NCBI GenBank assembly: GCA_937871645.1
Contig: CALMPZ010000116.1
Location: 1 to 7,229 of the forward strand
DNA from: an uncultured Polymorphobacter sp.
GTDB lineage: Bacteria > Pseudomonadota > Alphaproteobacteria > Sphingomonadales > Sphingomonadaceae
Direction: 5' to 3'
DNA: 7,229 bases
Position 1 is the first letter of the stretch, and the number at the start of each line of letters is the position of its first letter. The translations under genes and the position numbers were made by a program. Shown one piece after another: positions 1 through 6,544 of the stretch. The notes beneath the pieces are model-generated. The model saw only the letters and a program-made list of their open reading frames with translations. It did no database searches and was not told the DNA's origin.

Positions 1-263
1 GCCATCGCGCGCATAAAGGCTTCGGGGATCTGCGCGGTGACGACCGGGCTCGCGGCGCTGCCCGATGCGACTGCCGCACTCATGTCGGCAGGGCCGATCA
101 GCAGCCCGAGGTCGGACGGGTTGATCGGGCTGGCTTCGACGCGCACGACGACTTCATTGTCGGCGGGTGCCCGCAACGCGACGGGCACCAGCGACAACTC
201 AAGCTGGCCATCGGTGACGCGCGAGCGCAGTTCGAGGCTGGTGGCGGGTACGGTGAAAGCCAT
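1..263 (-). CDS. MDR-family (zinc-type alcohol dehydrogenase/quinone reductase-like) oxidoreductase, 5' part only
   Basis: This is the amino-terminal 87 residues of a protein whose remainder lies beyond the left edge. The residues read as the GroES-like start of the medium-chain dehydrogenase/reductase superfamily: a strand-rich opening, then EVVVRVEASPINPSDLGLL at about residues 37-55, where the INPSD turn is typical of quinone-reductase-like MDR members. The family catalyses NAD(P)H-linked reduction of quinones, enones or aldehydes in the cytoplasm; the substrate here cannot be told. The ATG at 261-263 is preceded by a good ribosome binding site (AGGGGAGA on the minus strand, 269-276, about five bases away), so the start is secure. 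The NAD(P)-binding Rossmann domain is off the window. It probably has its own promoter in 264-340 and is not part of the mrr transcript, given the 209-base gap. Family assignment is firm, exact activity is not. Confidence 0.85.
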   Translation of the reverse strand, partial: MAFTVPATSLELRSRVTDGQLELSLVPVALRAPADNEVVVRVEASPINPSDLGLLIGPADMSAAVASGSAASPVVTAQIPEAFMRAM

Positions 264-314
264 GAGATTCTCCCCTGTTGATGCACCGTTTTGGCGCACA
301 TTTTTGCTAGAACA

Positions 315-328
315 AATGGTATAGCATT
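315..328 (-). promoter_or_regulatory. Candidate promoter -10 with imperfect palindrome upstream of the MDR gene
   Basis: AATGGTATAGCATT is a 14-base imperfect palindrome in which 12 of 14 positions pair; only the G/G pair flanking the TATA centre fails. Read on the minus strand it contains TATACC, an acceptable -10 hexamer about 55 bases before the MDR start codon. No good -35 hexamer was found 16-18 bases upstream. It may be a promoter with an overlapping operator. It is not a convincing Zur box, because the outer arms do not match. The regulator is unknown. Confidence 0.3.
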
Positions 329-410
329 GTGTGGACTCTAGGCAGTGATAGCCGGTCGAACTTGTGTTTCGCCGCAATCATTTCAAGTTGGCGCTATAGA
401 CAGTAGATCT

Positions 411-431
411 CCGCTCGTCGCACAAGAGCGG
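411..431 (-). terminator. Hairpin downstream of mrr, possible weak terminator
   Basis: CCGCTC at 411-416 and GAGCGG at 426-431 form a six-base-pair GC-rich stem with a nine-base loop, 42 bases past the mrr stop codon in the direction of mrr transcription. There is no T-run after it on the minus strand, so it is not a textbook intrinsic terminator. It could protect a 3' end or be chance. The rest of the gene-free stretch 264-472 shows only the candidate promoter of the MDR gene. Confidence 0.3.
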
Positions 432-472
432 TAGCCAGGCCACCATCTGTGCAAAGACCCAAAGGTAGATGG

Positions 473-1327
473 TTAGAGTTGATTGAACCACTCGCTATCA
501 GGCTCCACAACTTCGACCATTCTGACGGAAACACCGAGGCCCAACTTTTTCAGAAGTTCGCAAAGCAATGGACCATCAATCAACTCAATCGAAGGAGCAC
601 CATCTCTGGTAGCCTCCTTCTTCGCCTCAGCTGTAAAACTACCGGTGGTGATAAAAAGTCCCTTGTCGGTTCTTCCCATCATTGCACCTCGAAAATCTCG
701 AATTGAACTTGGGCCAACGGTGCCATCATAGCGTTTGCACTGGAACAGCACCGGAAACGAAATGAGATTTATCTGAAGTATGCCTGTACCATCAATGCCC
801 TGATCTCCGGAGCGACCCGTGACTTCGACCTTGGTAAATCCAGACTCTCGAAGCAATCGCTTGGCCAATCGTTCGAAGGCGTCAGGTGGAATGGCTTTGA
901 CCACGCGCAACAGGCGATCCTGCCAATCCTCATCGTCAACGCCATCGTTATCGGCATCATTTTCGGGGCTACCAACGTGCCCTTCTGCATCCTGCTTCCG
1001 CTGTGCAATCACAGCCAACTTTACGGATGCTTCGTTCGCTTCCGCCCCTGCCTCGGTGACGCTCCAAACACCACGGCTGCTGTTTTCAAGGAATCCAGCG
1101 CGCTTCAATCCAGTTCGCGCCCAAGCCAGTCGATATTCCAACTCGGACCTACCAGTTGTGCCATGCGGCTGAGCGGCGACGCTGTCCTGCACATCGAAGA
1201 GCTCTATGAATTTCGCTACATGCTCAGAAATGGTCGCGGACATGCCAGTCTCTCGCAGCGCAAGAAGCGCTGGCCACACAATTTCCATGTGTGTCGGCAC
1301 ACGACCAAAACGAATTGCAGAGTACAT
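473..1327 (-). CDS. mrr: Mrr-type restriction endonuclease (type IV, probable modified-DNA-dependent)
   Basis: The 284-residue product has the two-domain layout of Mrr proteins. Residues about 10-100 form the winged-helix Mrr_N domain (VPTH near residue 10, then LAWARTGLKRAGFLENSSRG at 68-87, then VTEAG). An acidic linker follows at about 112-135. Residues about 148-265 form the Mrr_cat PD-(D/E)xK nuclease domain: FERLAKRLL at 151-159, GDQGIDG at 174-180 and FQCKRY at 195-200. Likely catalytic residues are D179, Q196 and K198, with E152 supporting. Known relatives cut DNA carrying foreign methylation; no partner methyltransferase is present, as expected for type IV. The chosen ATG overlaps the dxs stop by one base (TAATG), suggesting translational coupling. 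The later ATG at residue 14 is unlikely because the family-conserved VPT motif lies before it. GC is lower than its neighbours (48 and 53% in two hand-counted 60-base lines, against 60% in dxs and 77% in the aminotransferase), suggesting acquisition by transfer. Confidence 0.88.
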   Translation of the reverse strand: MYSAIRFGRVPTHMEIVWPALLALRETGMSATISEHVAKFIELFDVQDSVAAQPHGTTGRSELEYRLAWARTGLKRAGFLENSSRGVWSVTEAGAEANEASVKLAVIAQRKQDAEGHVGSPENDADNDGVDDEDWQDRLLRVVKAIPPDAFERLAKRLLRESGFTKVEVTGRSGDQGIDGTGILQINLISFPVLFQCKRYDGTVGPSSIRDFRGAMMGRTDKGLFITTGSFTAEAKKEATRDGAPSIELIDGPLLCELLKKLGLGVSVRMVEVVEPDSEWFNQL

Positions 1328-3270
1328 TAGGCGCGCACGCCGCCGATGATACCGACGCTGTTGTGCTGCAACGCGCTGAGCACGGTGGCGACGATGCCCG
1401 CAGCATCCAGCCCGGCTTCGGCATATTGCAGCGCCGGGTTGTCGTGGTCCTGGAAGATGTCGGGCAGGCGCATCGTGCGGATCTTGAGGCCGCCGTCGGT
1501 CAGCCCCTCGTCGCTGCACCAGGTCAGGATGTGCGCGCCGAAGCCGCCGATAGCGCCTTCTTCGATGGTGATGATGACATCGTGGCTCAGTGCCAGCTTG
1601 CGGACCAGCGCATGGTCGATCGGCTTGGCAAAGCGCATGTCGGCGACGGTCGTGGACAGCCCGCGCACATCGAGGTCGTCGGCCGCGAGCAGTGCTTCGC
1701 CGAGCCGCGTGCCGAGCGACAGGATCGCGACCTTCTTGCCTTCGCGGACGATGCGCCCCTTGCCGATTTCGAGCAGCTGCGGGGCTTCGGGAATTGCAAT
1801 GCCGGTGCCCTCGCCGCGCGGATAACGCACCGCGCTCGGGCCGGCGTCATAGTGCGCCATGGTGTGGACCATATGCGTCAGTTCGGCTTCGTCCGATGCG
1901 GCCATGACGACCATGTTGGGCAGGGTCGCCAGATAGGTCACGTCGAAGCTGCCGGCGTGCGTTGCGCCGTCGGCGCCGACCAGACCGGCGCGGTCGATGG
2001 CGAAGCGCACCGGCAGGTTCTGGATCGCCACGTCATGGACGACCTGGTCATAGGCGCGCTGCAGGAAGGTCGAATAGATCGCCGCGAACGGCTTGTAGCC
2101 CTGTGCAGCCATGCCCGCGGCGAACGTCACGGCGTGCTGTTCGGCGATGCCGACATCGAAGGTGCGGTCGGGGAAGGCCTTGGCGAAACGGTCGACACCG
2201 GTGCCCGACGGCATTGCGGCGGTGATCGCGACGATCTTGTCGTCAACCTGCGCTTCCTTGATGAGTTGCGCGGCAAAGACGTTCTGGTAGCTCGGCGGGC
2301 CGGCCTTGGGCTTGACCTGCGTGCCGGTGACGACGTCGAATTTCTGGACGCCGTGGTATTTGTCCTCGGCGGCTTCGGCGGGCGCGTAACCCTTGCCCTT
2401 CTTGGTCACGACATGGACGATGATCGGACCTTCGGCGGCATCGCGGACGTTTTCGAGCACCGGCACCAGATGTTCGAGGTTATGGCCGTCGATCGGGCCA
2501 ACATAGTAGAAACCCAGTTCCTCGAACAGGCTGCCGCCGCTGGCGAGCGTGCGGAAATATTCCTCGGCACGCTTGGCCGAGCCGTGGAGCTGGTGCGGCA
2601 GGACCTTCTGCGCCAGCACCTTGACGACTTCGCGCAATTCAAGGAACGGCCGCGACGAATAGATGCGTGCCAGATACGCCGACAGCGCGCCGACCGGCGG
2701 CGCGATCGACATGTCATTGTCGTTGAGGATGACGACCAGCCGGTTGCCCGCGGCCTGCGCGTTGTTCATCGCCTCATACGCCATGCCGGCCGACATCGCG
2801 CCGTCACCGATGACGGCGATGCCCTTGCCGGGTGCGCCCGACAGCTTGTTGGCGACGGCAAAGCCCAGCGCTGCCGAAATCGACGTCGAGCTGTGCGCGG
2901 CACCGAACGGATCATATTCGGATTCGCTGCGTTTGGTGAAACCTGACAGCCCGCCACCGGTACGCAGCGTGCGGATGCGGTCGCGGCGGCCGGTCAGGAT
3001 CTTGTGCGGATAGGCCTGATGCCCGACATCCCAGATCAACCGGTCATCGGGCGTGTTGAAGACATAATGCAGCGCGACAGTGAGCTCGACGACGCCGAGG
3101 CCGGCGCCGAGGTGGCCACCGGTGGTGCTGACGGTATCGATCAGTTCGGCGCGCAGTTCATCGGCGACCTGGCGCAGATCGCGGTGTTCGAGTTTGCGCA
3201 GGTCGGCCGGCAGCGGAAGTGTATCAAGCAACGGCGTTGCGGGGCGTTGGGTCACGGATGGTTCAACCAA
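1327..3270 (-). CDS. dxs: 1-deoxy-D-xylulose-5-phosphate synthase
   Basis: Dxs condenses pyruvate with glyceraldehyde 3-phosphate, using thiamine diphosphate and magnesium. It is the entry step of the MEP pathway to isoprenoids and also feeds thiamine and pyridoxal synthesis; it acts in the cytoplasm as a homodimer. The 647 residues match the usual length of about 620-650. Key sites: GGH with the catalytic histidine at about H53; [18 protein letters not shown] at 78-95; thiamine-binding GDGAMSAG starting at 155, completed by NDNDMSI at 183-189; [13 protein letters not shown] at 374-386 with general-acid E377; [11 protein letters not shown] at 399-409; and [11 protein letters not shown] at 425-435. 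All three transketolase-like domains are complete. The start is a TTG at 3268-3270; AGGAA lies only three bases before it. A GTG five codons later (3253-3255) is an alternative but sits 18 bases from that site. No in-frame ATG exists just upstream. It lies 72 bases after zur on the same strand. Confidence 0.97.
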   Translation of the reverse strand: MVEPSVTQRPATPLLDTLPLPADLRKLEHRDLRQVADELRAELIDTVSTTGGHLGAGLGVVELTVALHYVFNTPDDRLIWDVGHQAYPHKILTGRRDRIRTLRTGGGLSGFTKRSESEYDPFGAAHSSTSISAALGFAVANKLSGAPGKGIAVIGDGAMSAGMAYEAMNNAQAAGNRLVVILNDNDMSIAPPVGALSAYLARIYSSRPFLELREVVKVLAQKVLPHQLHGSAKRAEEYFRTLASGGSLFEELGFYYVGPIDGHNLEHLVPVLENVRDAAEGPIIVHVVTKKGKGYAPAEAAEDKYHGVQKFDVVTGTQVKPKAGPPSYQNVFAAQLIKEAQVDDKIVAITAAMPSGTGVDRFAKAFPDRTFDVGIAEQHAVTFAAGMAAQGYKPFAAIYSTFLQRAYDQVVHDVAIQNLPVRFAIDRAGLVGADGATHAGSFDVTYLATLPNMVVMAASDEAELTHMVHTMAHYDAGPSAVRYPRGEGTGIAIPEAPQLLEIGKGRIVREGKKVAILSLGTRLGEALLAADDLDVRGLSTTVADMRFAKPIDHALVRKLALSHDVIITIEEGAIGGFGAHILTWCSDEGLTDGGLKIRTMRLPDIFQDHDNPALQYAEAGLDAAGIVATVLSALQHNSVGIIGGVRA

Positions 3271-3342
3271 ATGTTCCTGTTGGCGCCAGCGGTAGCGCGC
3301 AAACGGGCGTTTGTCGATTGTTGCAGTGCTGTTGCCGCCGCT

Positions 3343-3819
3343 TTACGCGCAGCATGCGGCGCAGCGGCCACGCACTTCGATAACCGGTCGTTCAGCGCGG
3401 AATCCTGCCGCTGCGGCAGTGGCGCGAATCTGCTTTGAAATCGCCTCGTCATCGACATGCGTGGCTTTGCCGCAGCCGTCGCAGACGAGGAAAAGGCAGT
3501 CGTGCAGGCATTCGGGGTGCGCGTTGACGAGATAGGCGTTGGCGCTTTCGACGCGCAGCGCGACGTTGGCGGAAACAAACAGATCGAGGATGCGGTAGAT
3601 GCTGTTCGCCGCGATGCGCCGGTCGAGCGCCTTCGAGACTGCATCGGTGATCGTGTAGGCGCTGGCTGGATGGTCGAGCCCGGCAAGCACGTCGAACACT
3701 GCGGCACGCATGTCGGTCCATTGTTCGCCGGCCGCCAGCATTGTGGCGCGCGCAGCCGTAACCAGCGCGCTGCCCGCCAGCTTGCGATGATCGTGATTGT
3801 GTGGGGCCAAACTTGCCAT
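3343..3819 (-). CDS. zur: Zinc uptake regulator Zur, Fur family
   Basis: The 158-residue protein is a Fur-family metal sensor that binds DNA when loaded with metal. Residues about 18-90 form the winged helix, with RRIAANSIYRILDLFVSAN at 67-85 holding the recognition helix. Residues about 90-158 form the dimerisation and metal domain. HPECLHDC at 101-108, CDGC (C113, C116) and a terminal CAACC (C153, C156, C157) give the paired CXXC structural zinc site. H101, C104, H106 and H121 are candidates for the regulatory site. The two CXXC motifs, the sequence flavour and the adjacent Zur-type operator favour Zur over Fur, PerR or Mur. An in-frame TAA three codons upstream (3826-3828) makes the ATG at 3817-3819 the first possible start. 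The 35-base gap after the MerC-domain gene implies co-transcription and autorepression. The amino terminus is histidine-rich (HNHDH at 7-11). Confidence 0.9.
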   Translation of the reverse strand: MASLAPHNHDHRKLAGSALVTAARATMLAAGEQWTDMRAAVFDVLAGLDHPASAYTITDAVSKALDRRIAANSIYRILDLFVSANVALRVESANAYLVNAHPECLHDCLFLVCDGCGKATHVDDEAISKQIRATAAAAGFRAERPVIEVRGRCAACCA

Positions 3820-3835
3820 ACCCCATTATCGGGGT
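3820..3835 (-). promoter_or_regulatory. Small inverted repeat abutting the zur start codon
   Basis: ACCCC at 3820-3824 and GGGGT at 3831-3835 pair around a six-base loop directly before the zur ATG. The only purine-rich candidate for a ribosome binding site (GGGG on the minus strand) lies in this stem, one base from the start codon. If the hairpin forms in the mRNA it would hide the start region and tie zur translation to ribosomes finishing the upstream gene. The stem is only five base pairs, so this is tentative. Confidence 0.3.
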
Positions 3836-3854
3836 TGGCGTCGGCATGTGCAAG

Positions 3855-4220
3855 TCAGGCGGAAAGCCAACGCAAGTTGAGCAAATGCGCGGTGCCGAGC
3901 ATGCCGACCCCGAGCACCGAACTGGCGATTTCAATGAAGGCGCCATGCGGCACGAACAGCGACGCGAGCATCAGCGCCAGTCCGATAGTACCCAGTGCAA
4001 TGACCTGCCAGCGCGCGTGTAGCCGGTAACCGCGCCACAGTCCGAATGCCGCGAGAGGCAAAGCCAGCGCCAGGCCCCAGGCGTGGACGGTATGGCTGAG
4101 CAAGCCGCCACCGATCGACAGTACCGACAGCAGCACCGCGCCGGCGAGGCAGTGCAGCAGGCACAGCCCCGACAGACCGAGGGCCGACCGGTCAATCCAA
4201 CTGGAGATGCGCGTCGTCAT
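3855..4220 (-). CDS. MerC-domain small membrane protein, probably zinc-related
   Basis: The 121-residue protein has four predicted membrane helices at about residues 15-36, 44-63, 72-90 and 93-112 and little else, the size and shape of MerC-family proteins. The first helix carries CLLHC (C20, H23, C24), the thiol/imidazole metal-ligand position seen in MerC. Classical MerC moves mercuric ions across the inner membrane in mer operons, but no merA, merP, merT or merR is nearby. Here it precedes zur by 35 bases on the same strand and has a Zur-box-like palindrome over its promoter, so a role in zinc uptake or handling is more likely than mercury resistance; that is inference from context. The ATG at 4218-4220 has AGGGAG only two bases before it (4223-4228), a short spacing but with no better start in view. 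Confidence 0.8.
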   Translation of the reverse strand: MTTRISSWIDRSALGLSGLCLLHCLAGAVLLSVLSIGGGLLSHTVHAWGLALALPLAAFGLWRGYRLHARWQVIALGTIGLALMLASLFVPHGAFIEIASSVLGVGMLGTAHLLNLRWLSA

Positions 4221-4227
4221 GGCTCCC

Positions 4228-4242
4228 TGATATAGTATAACA
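4228..4242 (-). promoter_or_regulatory. Zur box overlapping the merC-zur promoter
   Basis: Read on the minus strand this is TGTTATA-C-TATATCA, a 7-1-7 palindrome with one mismatch among the seven pairs. It matches the known proteobacterial Zur operator pattern (TGTTATA-N-TATAACA), and the extra AAT upstream on the minus strand also agrees with the longer consensus. It lies 8-22 bases before the start codon of the MerC-domain gene. The hexamer TATACT at 4234-4239 inside it is a good -10 element, so bound Zur would block RNA polymerase. A -35 is not clear: TTGCAG at 4250-4255 is too close to that -10 but 15 bases from an alternative TATATC. Confidence 0.72.
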
Positions 4243-4348
4243 TTGCGCGCTGCAAGCGGCGCCTCGGCACTTGCGCTGGCACTGCGTTTCTTTGATAGCA
4301 GCGGCAGAGGTTTAGCGACCCCTGGAATTTTGCAATCGAGGTGCGCCC

Positions 4349-5662
4349 ATGCTCGAAAATGATCCGCTCGCGGCCTTCTGGATGCCGTTCACCGCCAACC
4401 GCGCGTACAAGGCGGCGCCGCGCCAACTCGTTGCCGCCAAGGACATGCACTACACCGCCAGCGACGGTCGCCAGGTGCTCGATGGCACCGCCGGGCTGTG
4501 GTGCGTCAACGCCGGCCATTGCCGCGCCCCGATTGCCGAGGCGATTGCCAAAGCCGCCGCGACGCTCGATTTCGCGCCAACGTTCCAGTTGGGCCACCCG
4601 ACGGCGTTCGAACTTGCCTCACGCGTCGCGGCGCTGATGCCGGCGGGGCTCGACCGGGTGTTCTTCACCAACTCGGGGTCCGAATCGGTCGATACCGCGC
4701 TCAAGATCGCACTCGCCTATCAGCGGGCGCGCGGCCAGGGCAGCCGGACGCGGTTCATTGGGCGCGAACGCGGCTATCACGGCACCGGCTTCGGCGGCAC
4801 CTCGGTCGGCGGGCTGGTCAACAACCGCCGCGCCTTCGGGGCGCTGCTGCCGGGCGTCGACCATATGCGCCACACGCACGACCTGGCGCGCAACGCCTTC
4901 ACGCGCGGCATGCCCGCGCACGGCGCCGATCTGGCCGAAGACCTTGAGCGCATCGTCGGGCTGCACGGCGCCGACACGATTGCTGCGGTGATCGTCGAGC
5001 CGATGGCGGGATCGACCGGCGTCCTAGTGCCGCCTACGGGCTATCTCGAACGTTTGCGTACCATCTGCAATACGCACGGCATCTTGTTGATTTTCGACGA
5101 AGTTATCAGCGCCTATGGCCGGCTGGGCACGGCGACGGCGGCCGAACTGTTCGGCGTGATGCCCGACATCATCACCATGGCCAAGGGCCTGACCAATGCC
5201 GCGGTGCCGATGGGCGCGGTGGCGGTGGCGCGCGGCGTGCATGACGCGATTGTCGAGGGCGCGCCCGACGGCATCGAGTTCTTCCACGGCTACACCTATT
5301 CGGGGCACCCGCTGGCCGCCGCCGCAGGCCTCGCGACGCTCGACCTCTACAAGGCCGAGGGGCTTTTCGAACGCGCCGCCAGCCTGTCCGACTATTGGGC
5401 CGACGCGGTCCACAGCCTCAGGGCCAAACGCCACGTCATCGACTTGCGCAACATCGGGCTGGTCGCCGGCGTCGAGCTTGAACCGCGCCCAGGCGCCCCC
5501 GGCAAGCGCGCCACCGAATTGTTCCACGCGGCGTTCGACACCGGCCTGCTGGTGCGCGCCACCGGCGACATCATCGCGCTGTCGCCGCCGCTGATTGTTG
5601 ATAAATCACAGATCGACGAAATGTTCGGCAAGCTCGCCGACCTGCTCGCGACGATTGACTAG
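4349..5662 (+). CDS. Omega-amino-acid:pyruvate aminotransferase (beta-alanine:pyruvate type), class III PLP enzyme
   Basis: The 437-residue protein closely follows the Pseudomonas beta-alanine:pyruvate transaminase, which moves the amino group of beta-alanine or other omega-amines to pyruvate, giving malonate semialdehyde (or the matching aldehyde) and L-alanine. Visible landmarks: FWMPFTANR at 10-18; VLDGTAGLWCVNAGHCR at 43-59; the phosphate-binding NSGSES at 108-113; RGYHG at 141-145 with cofactor-stacking Y143; IFDEVISAYGR at 248-258 with D250 binding the pyridine nitrogen; TMAKGLTN at 276-283 with K279 as the Schiff-base lysine; FFHGYTYSGHPLA at 311-323; and LVRATGD at 401-407. The usual TGFGR after the active-site aspartate is SAYGR here, a small change near the pocket. 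The ATG has GAGGTG five bases upstream (4338-4343). It leads a tight plus-strand operon with purU and a GST gene. Its promoter must lie in 4221-4337; only a weak pair (TTGCGC at 4271, GATAGC at 4294) was seen. The true amine substrate is not determinable. Confidence 0.92.
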   Translation: MLENDPLAAFWMPFTANRAYKAAPRQLVAAKDMHYTASDGRQVLDGTAGLWCVNAGHCRAPIAEAIAKAAATLDFAPTFQLGHPTAFELASRVAALMPAGLDRVFFTNSGSESVDTALKIALAYQRARGQGSRTRFIGRERGYHGTGFGGTSVGGLVNNRRAFGALLPGVDHMRHTHDLARNAFTRGMPAHGADLAEDLERIVGLHGADTIAAVIVEPMAGSTGVLVPPTGYLERLRTICNTHGILLIFDEVISAYGRLGTATAAELFGVMPDIITMAKGLTNAAVPMGAVAVARGVHDAIVEGAPDGIEFFHGYTYSGHPLAAAAGLATLDLYKAEGLFERAASLSDYWADAVHSLRAKRHVIDLRNIGLVAGVELEPRPGAPGKRATELFHAAFDTGLLVRATGDIIALSPPLIVDKSQIDEMFGKLADLLATID

Positions 5663-5671
5663 GGGTAGCCG

Positions 5672-6532
5672 GTGCCATCGCAAACCTTCATCCTGACCTT
5701 TGCCTGTCACGACATGCCTGGCATCGTTGCCAATGTCACCAACCATATCTTCAAGTCGGGCGGCAACATCCTCGAATCGCACCAATATAATGATATAGAG
5801 ACCAACCGCTTCTTCATGCGCACCGTGTATCGCTTTGCCGATCCGGCGGGCAGCGCGGCACTGGAGGCCGGCTTCGAAGCGATCGCCGCGCGCTACGGCA
5901 TGGACTACCGCATCCGCGCCCGCAGCCAGCGCCCCAAGGTACTGATCCTCGCGTCAAAGGCCGACCATTGCCTCGCCGACCTGCTCTACCGCCGCCGCAT
6001 CGGCGAGCTCGACATGGACGTCACCGGCATCATCTCGAACCACCCGCGCGACACCTATGCCAGCCTCGATTTCGGCGACATTCCGTTCCACCACTTGCCG
6101 ACAATCACCGGCAACAAGGCTGCGCAAGAAGCTCAAATCTGGGAACTTTTCCAGTCGACCGGCAGCGAGTTGGCGGTGCTGGCACGCTACATGCAAATCC
6201 TGTCGGATGACCTCGCCGCGAAGTTCAGCGGCCGCTGCATCAACATCCACCATAGCTTCCTGCCGGGCTTCAAGGGCGCCAAGCCCTATCACCAGGCGCA
6301 CGAGCGCGGCGTCAAGGTCATCGGCGCCACCGCACACTATGTGACGGCCGACCTCGACGAAGGCCCGATCATCGAACAGGATGTCGAACGCATCAGCCAT
6401 TCGGACACACCCGAAGACCTGATCCGCAAGGGCCGCGACATCGAACGCCGCGTGCTGGCGCGCGCGATTGCCTTCCACCTCGATGGCCGCGTGCTCGTCA
6501 ACGGCCCGCGCACGGTGGTGTTCAGAGATTAA
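5672..6532 (+). CDS. purU: Formyltetrahydrofolate deformylase
   Basis: PurU hydrolyses 10-formyltetrahydrofolate to formate and tetrahydrofolate in the cytoplasm. It balances one-carbon folate pools and can supply formate to the PurT route of purine synthesis. The 286 residues match the family length. Residues about 6-80 form an ACT domain (ACHDMPGIVANVTNHIF at 11-27), which in known PurU proteins binds glycine or methionine as regulators. Residues about 88-264 form the formyl-transferase fold, with GIISNHP at 119-125, NIHHSFLPGFKGAKPYHQA at 191-209 and ATAHYVTADLDEGPIIEQ at 219-236. By analogy with PurN, N191, H193 and D229 are the catalytic triad. The start is GTG at 5672-5674, with AGGGG at 5661-5665 five bases upstream and overlapping the aminotransferase stop codon. 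The nine-base gap points to one transcript. Confidence 0.95.
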   Translation: MPSQTFILTFACHDMPGIVANVTNHIFKSGGNILESHQYNDIETNRFFMRTVYRFADPAGSAALEAGFEAIAARYGMDYRIRARSQRPKVLILASKADHCLADLLYRRRIGELDMDVTGIISNHPRDTYASLDFGDIPFHHLPTITGNKAAQEAQIWELFQSTGSELAVLARYMQILSDDLAAKFSGRCINIHHSFLPGFKGAKPYHQAHERGVKVIGATAHYVTADLDEGPIIEQDVERISHSDTPEDLIRKGRDIERRVLARAIAFHLDGRVLVNGPRTVVFRD

Positions 6533-6544
6533 GGGGAGCGACCA

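Noticed and set aside
321..472. Possible tRNA or small RNA gene in the gap between mrr and the MDR gene
   Set aside because: Apart from the CCGCTC/GAGCGG hairpin there is no cloverleaf, T-loop motif or CCA end, and no strong promoter-terminator pair.
473..1327. Complete restriction-modification or multi-gene defence island
   Set aside because: Only a single Mrr-type nuclease is seen. Its flanking genes are metabolic, and no methyltransferase, helicase or other defence gene lies in the window.
1328..1519. Upstream extension of the mrr frame by 64 codons into dxs
   Set aside because: The extension is Arg/Ala-rich out-of-frame dxs sequence with no similarity to Mrr proteins. The Mrr_N domain is complete from the ATG at 1325-1327.
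1291..2946. Long 551-codon open frame on the plus strand opposite dxs
   Set aside because: It lies wholly antisense to a complete, motif-perfect Dxs. Long mirror frames are common opposite GC-rich genes, and its translation is rich in Arg, Asp, His and Gly with no recognisable domain.
3855..4220. Mercury resistance (mer) operon
   Set aside because: Only a MerC-type protein is present. There is no reductase, periplasmic binding protein or MerR, and the adjacent regulator is Fur-family with a Zur-type operator.
4277..4291. TGGCAC at 4277-4282 as a sigma-54 promoter for the aminotransferase operon
   Set aside because: The -24 half looks right, but ten bases after the GG the required GC of the -12 element is CT. 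No bacterial enhancer-binding regulator is present.
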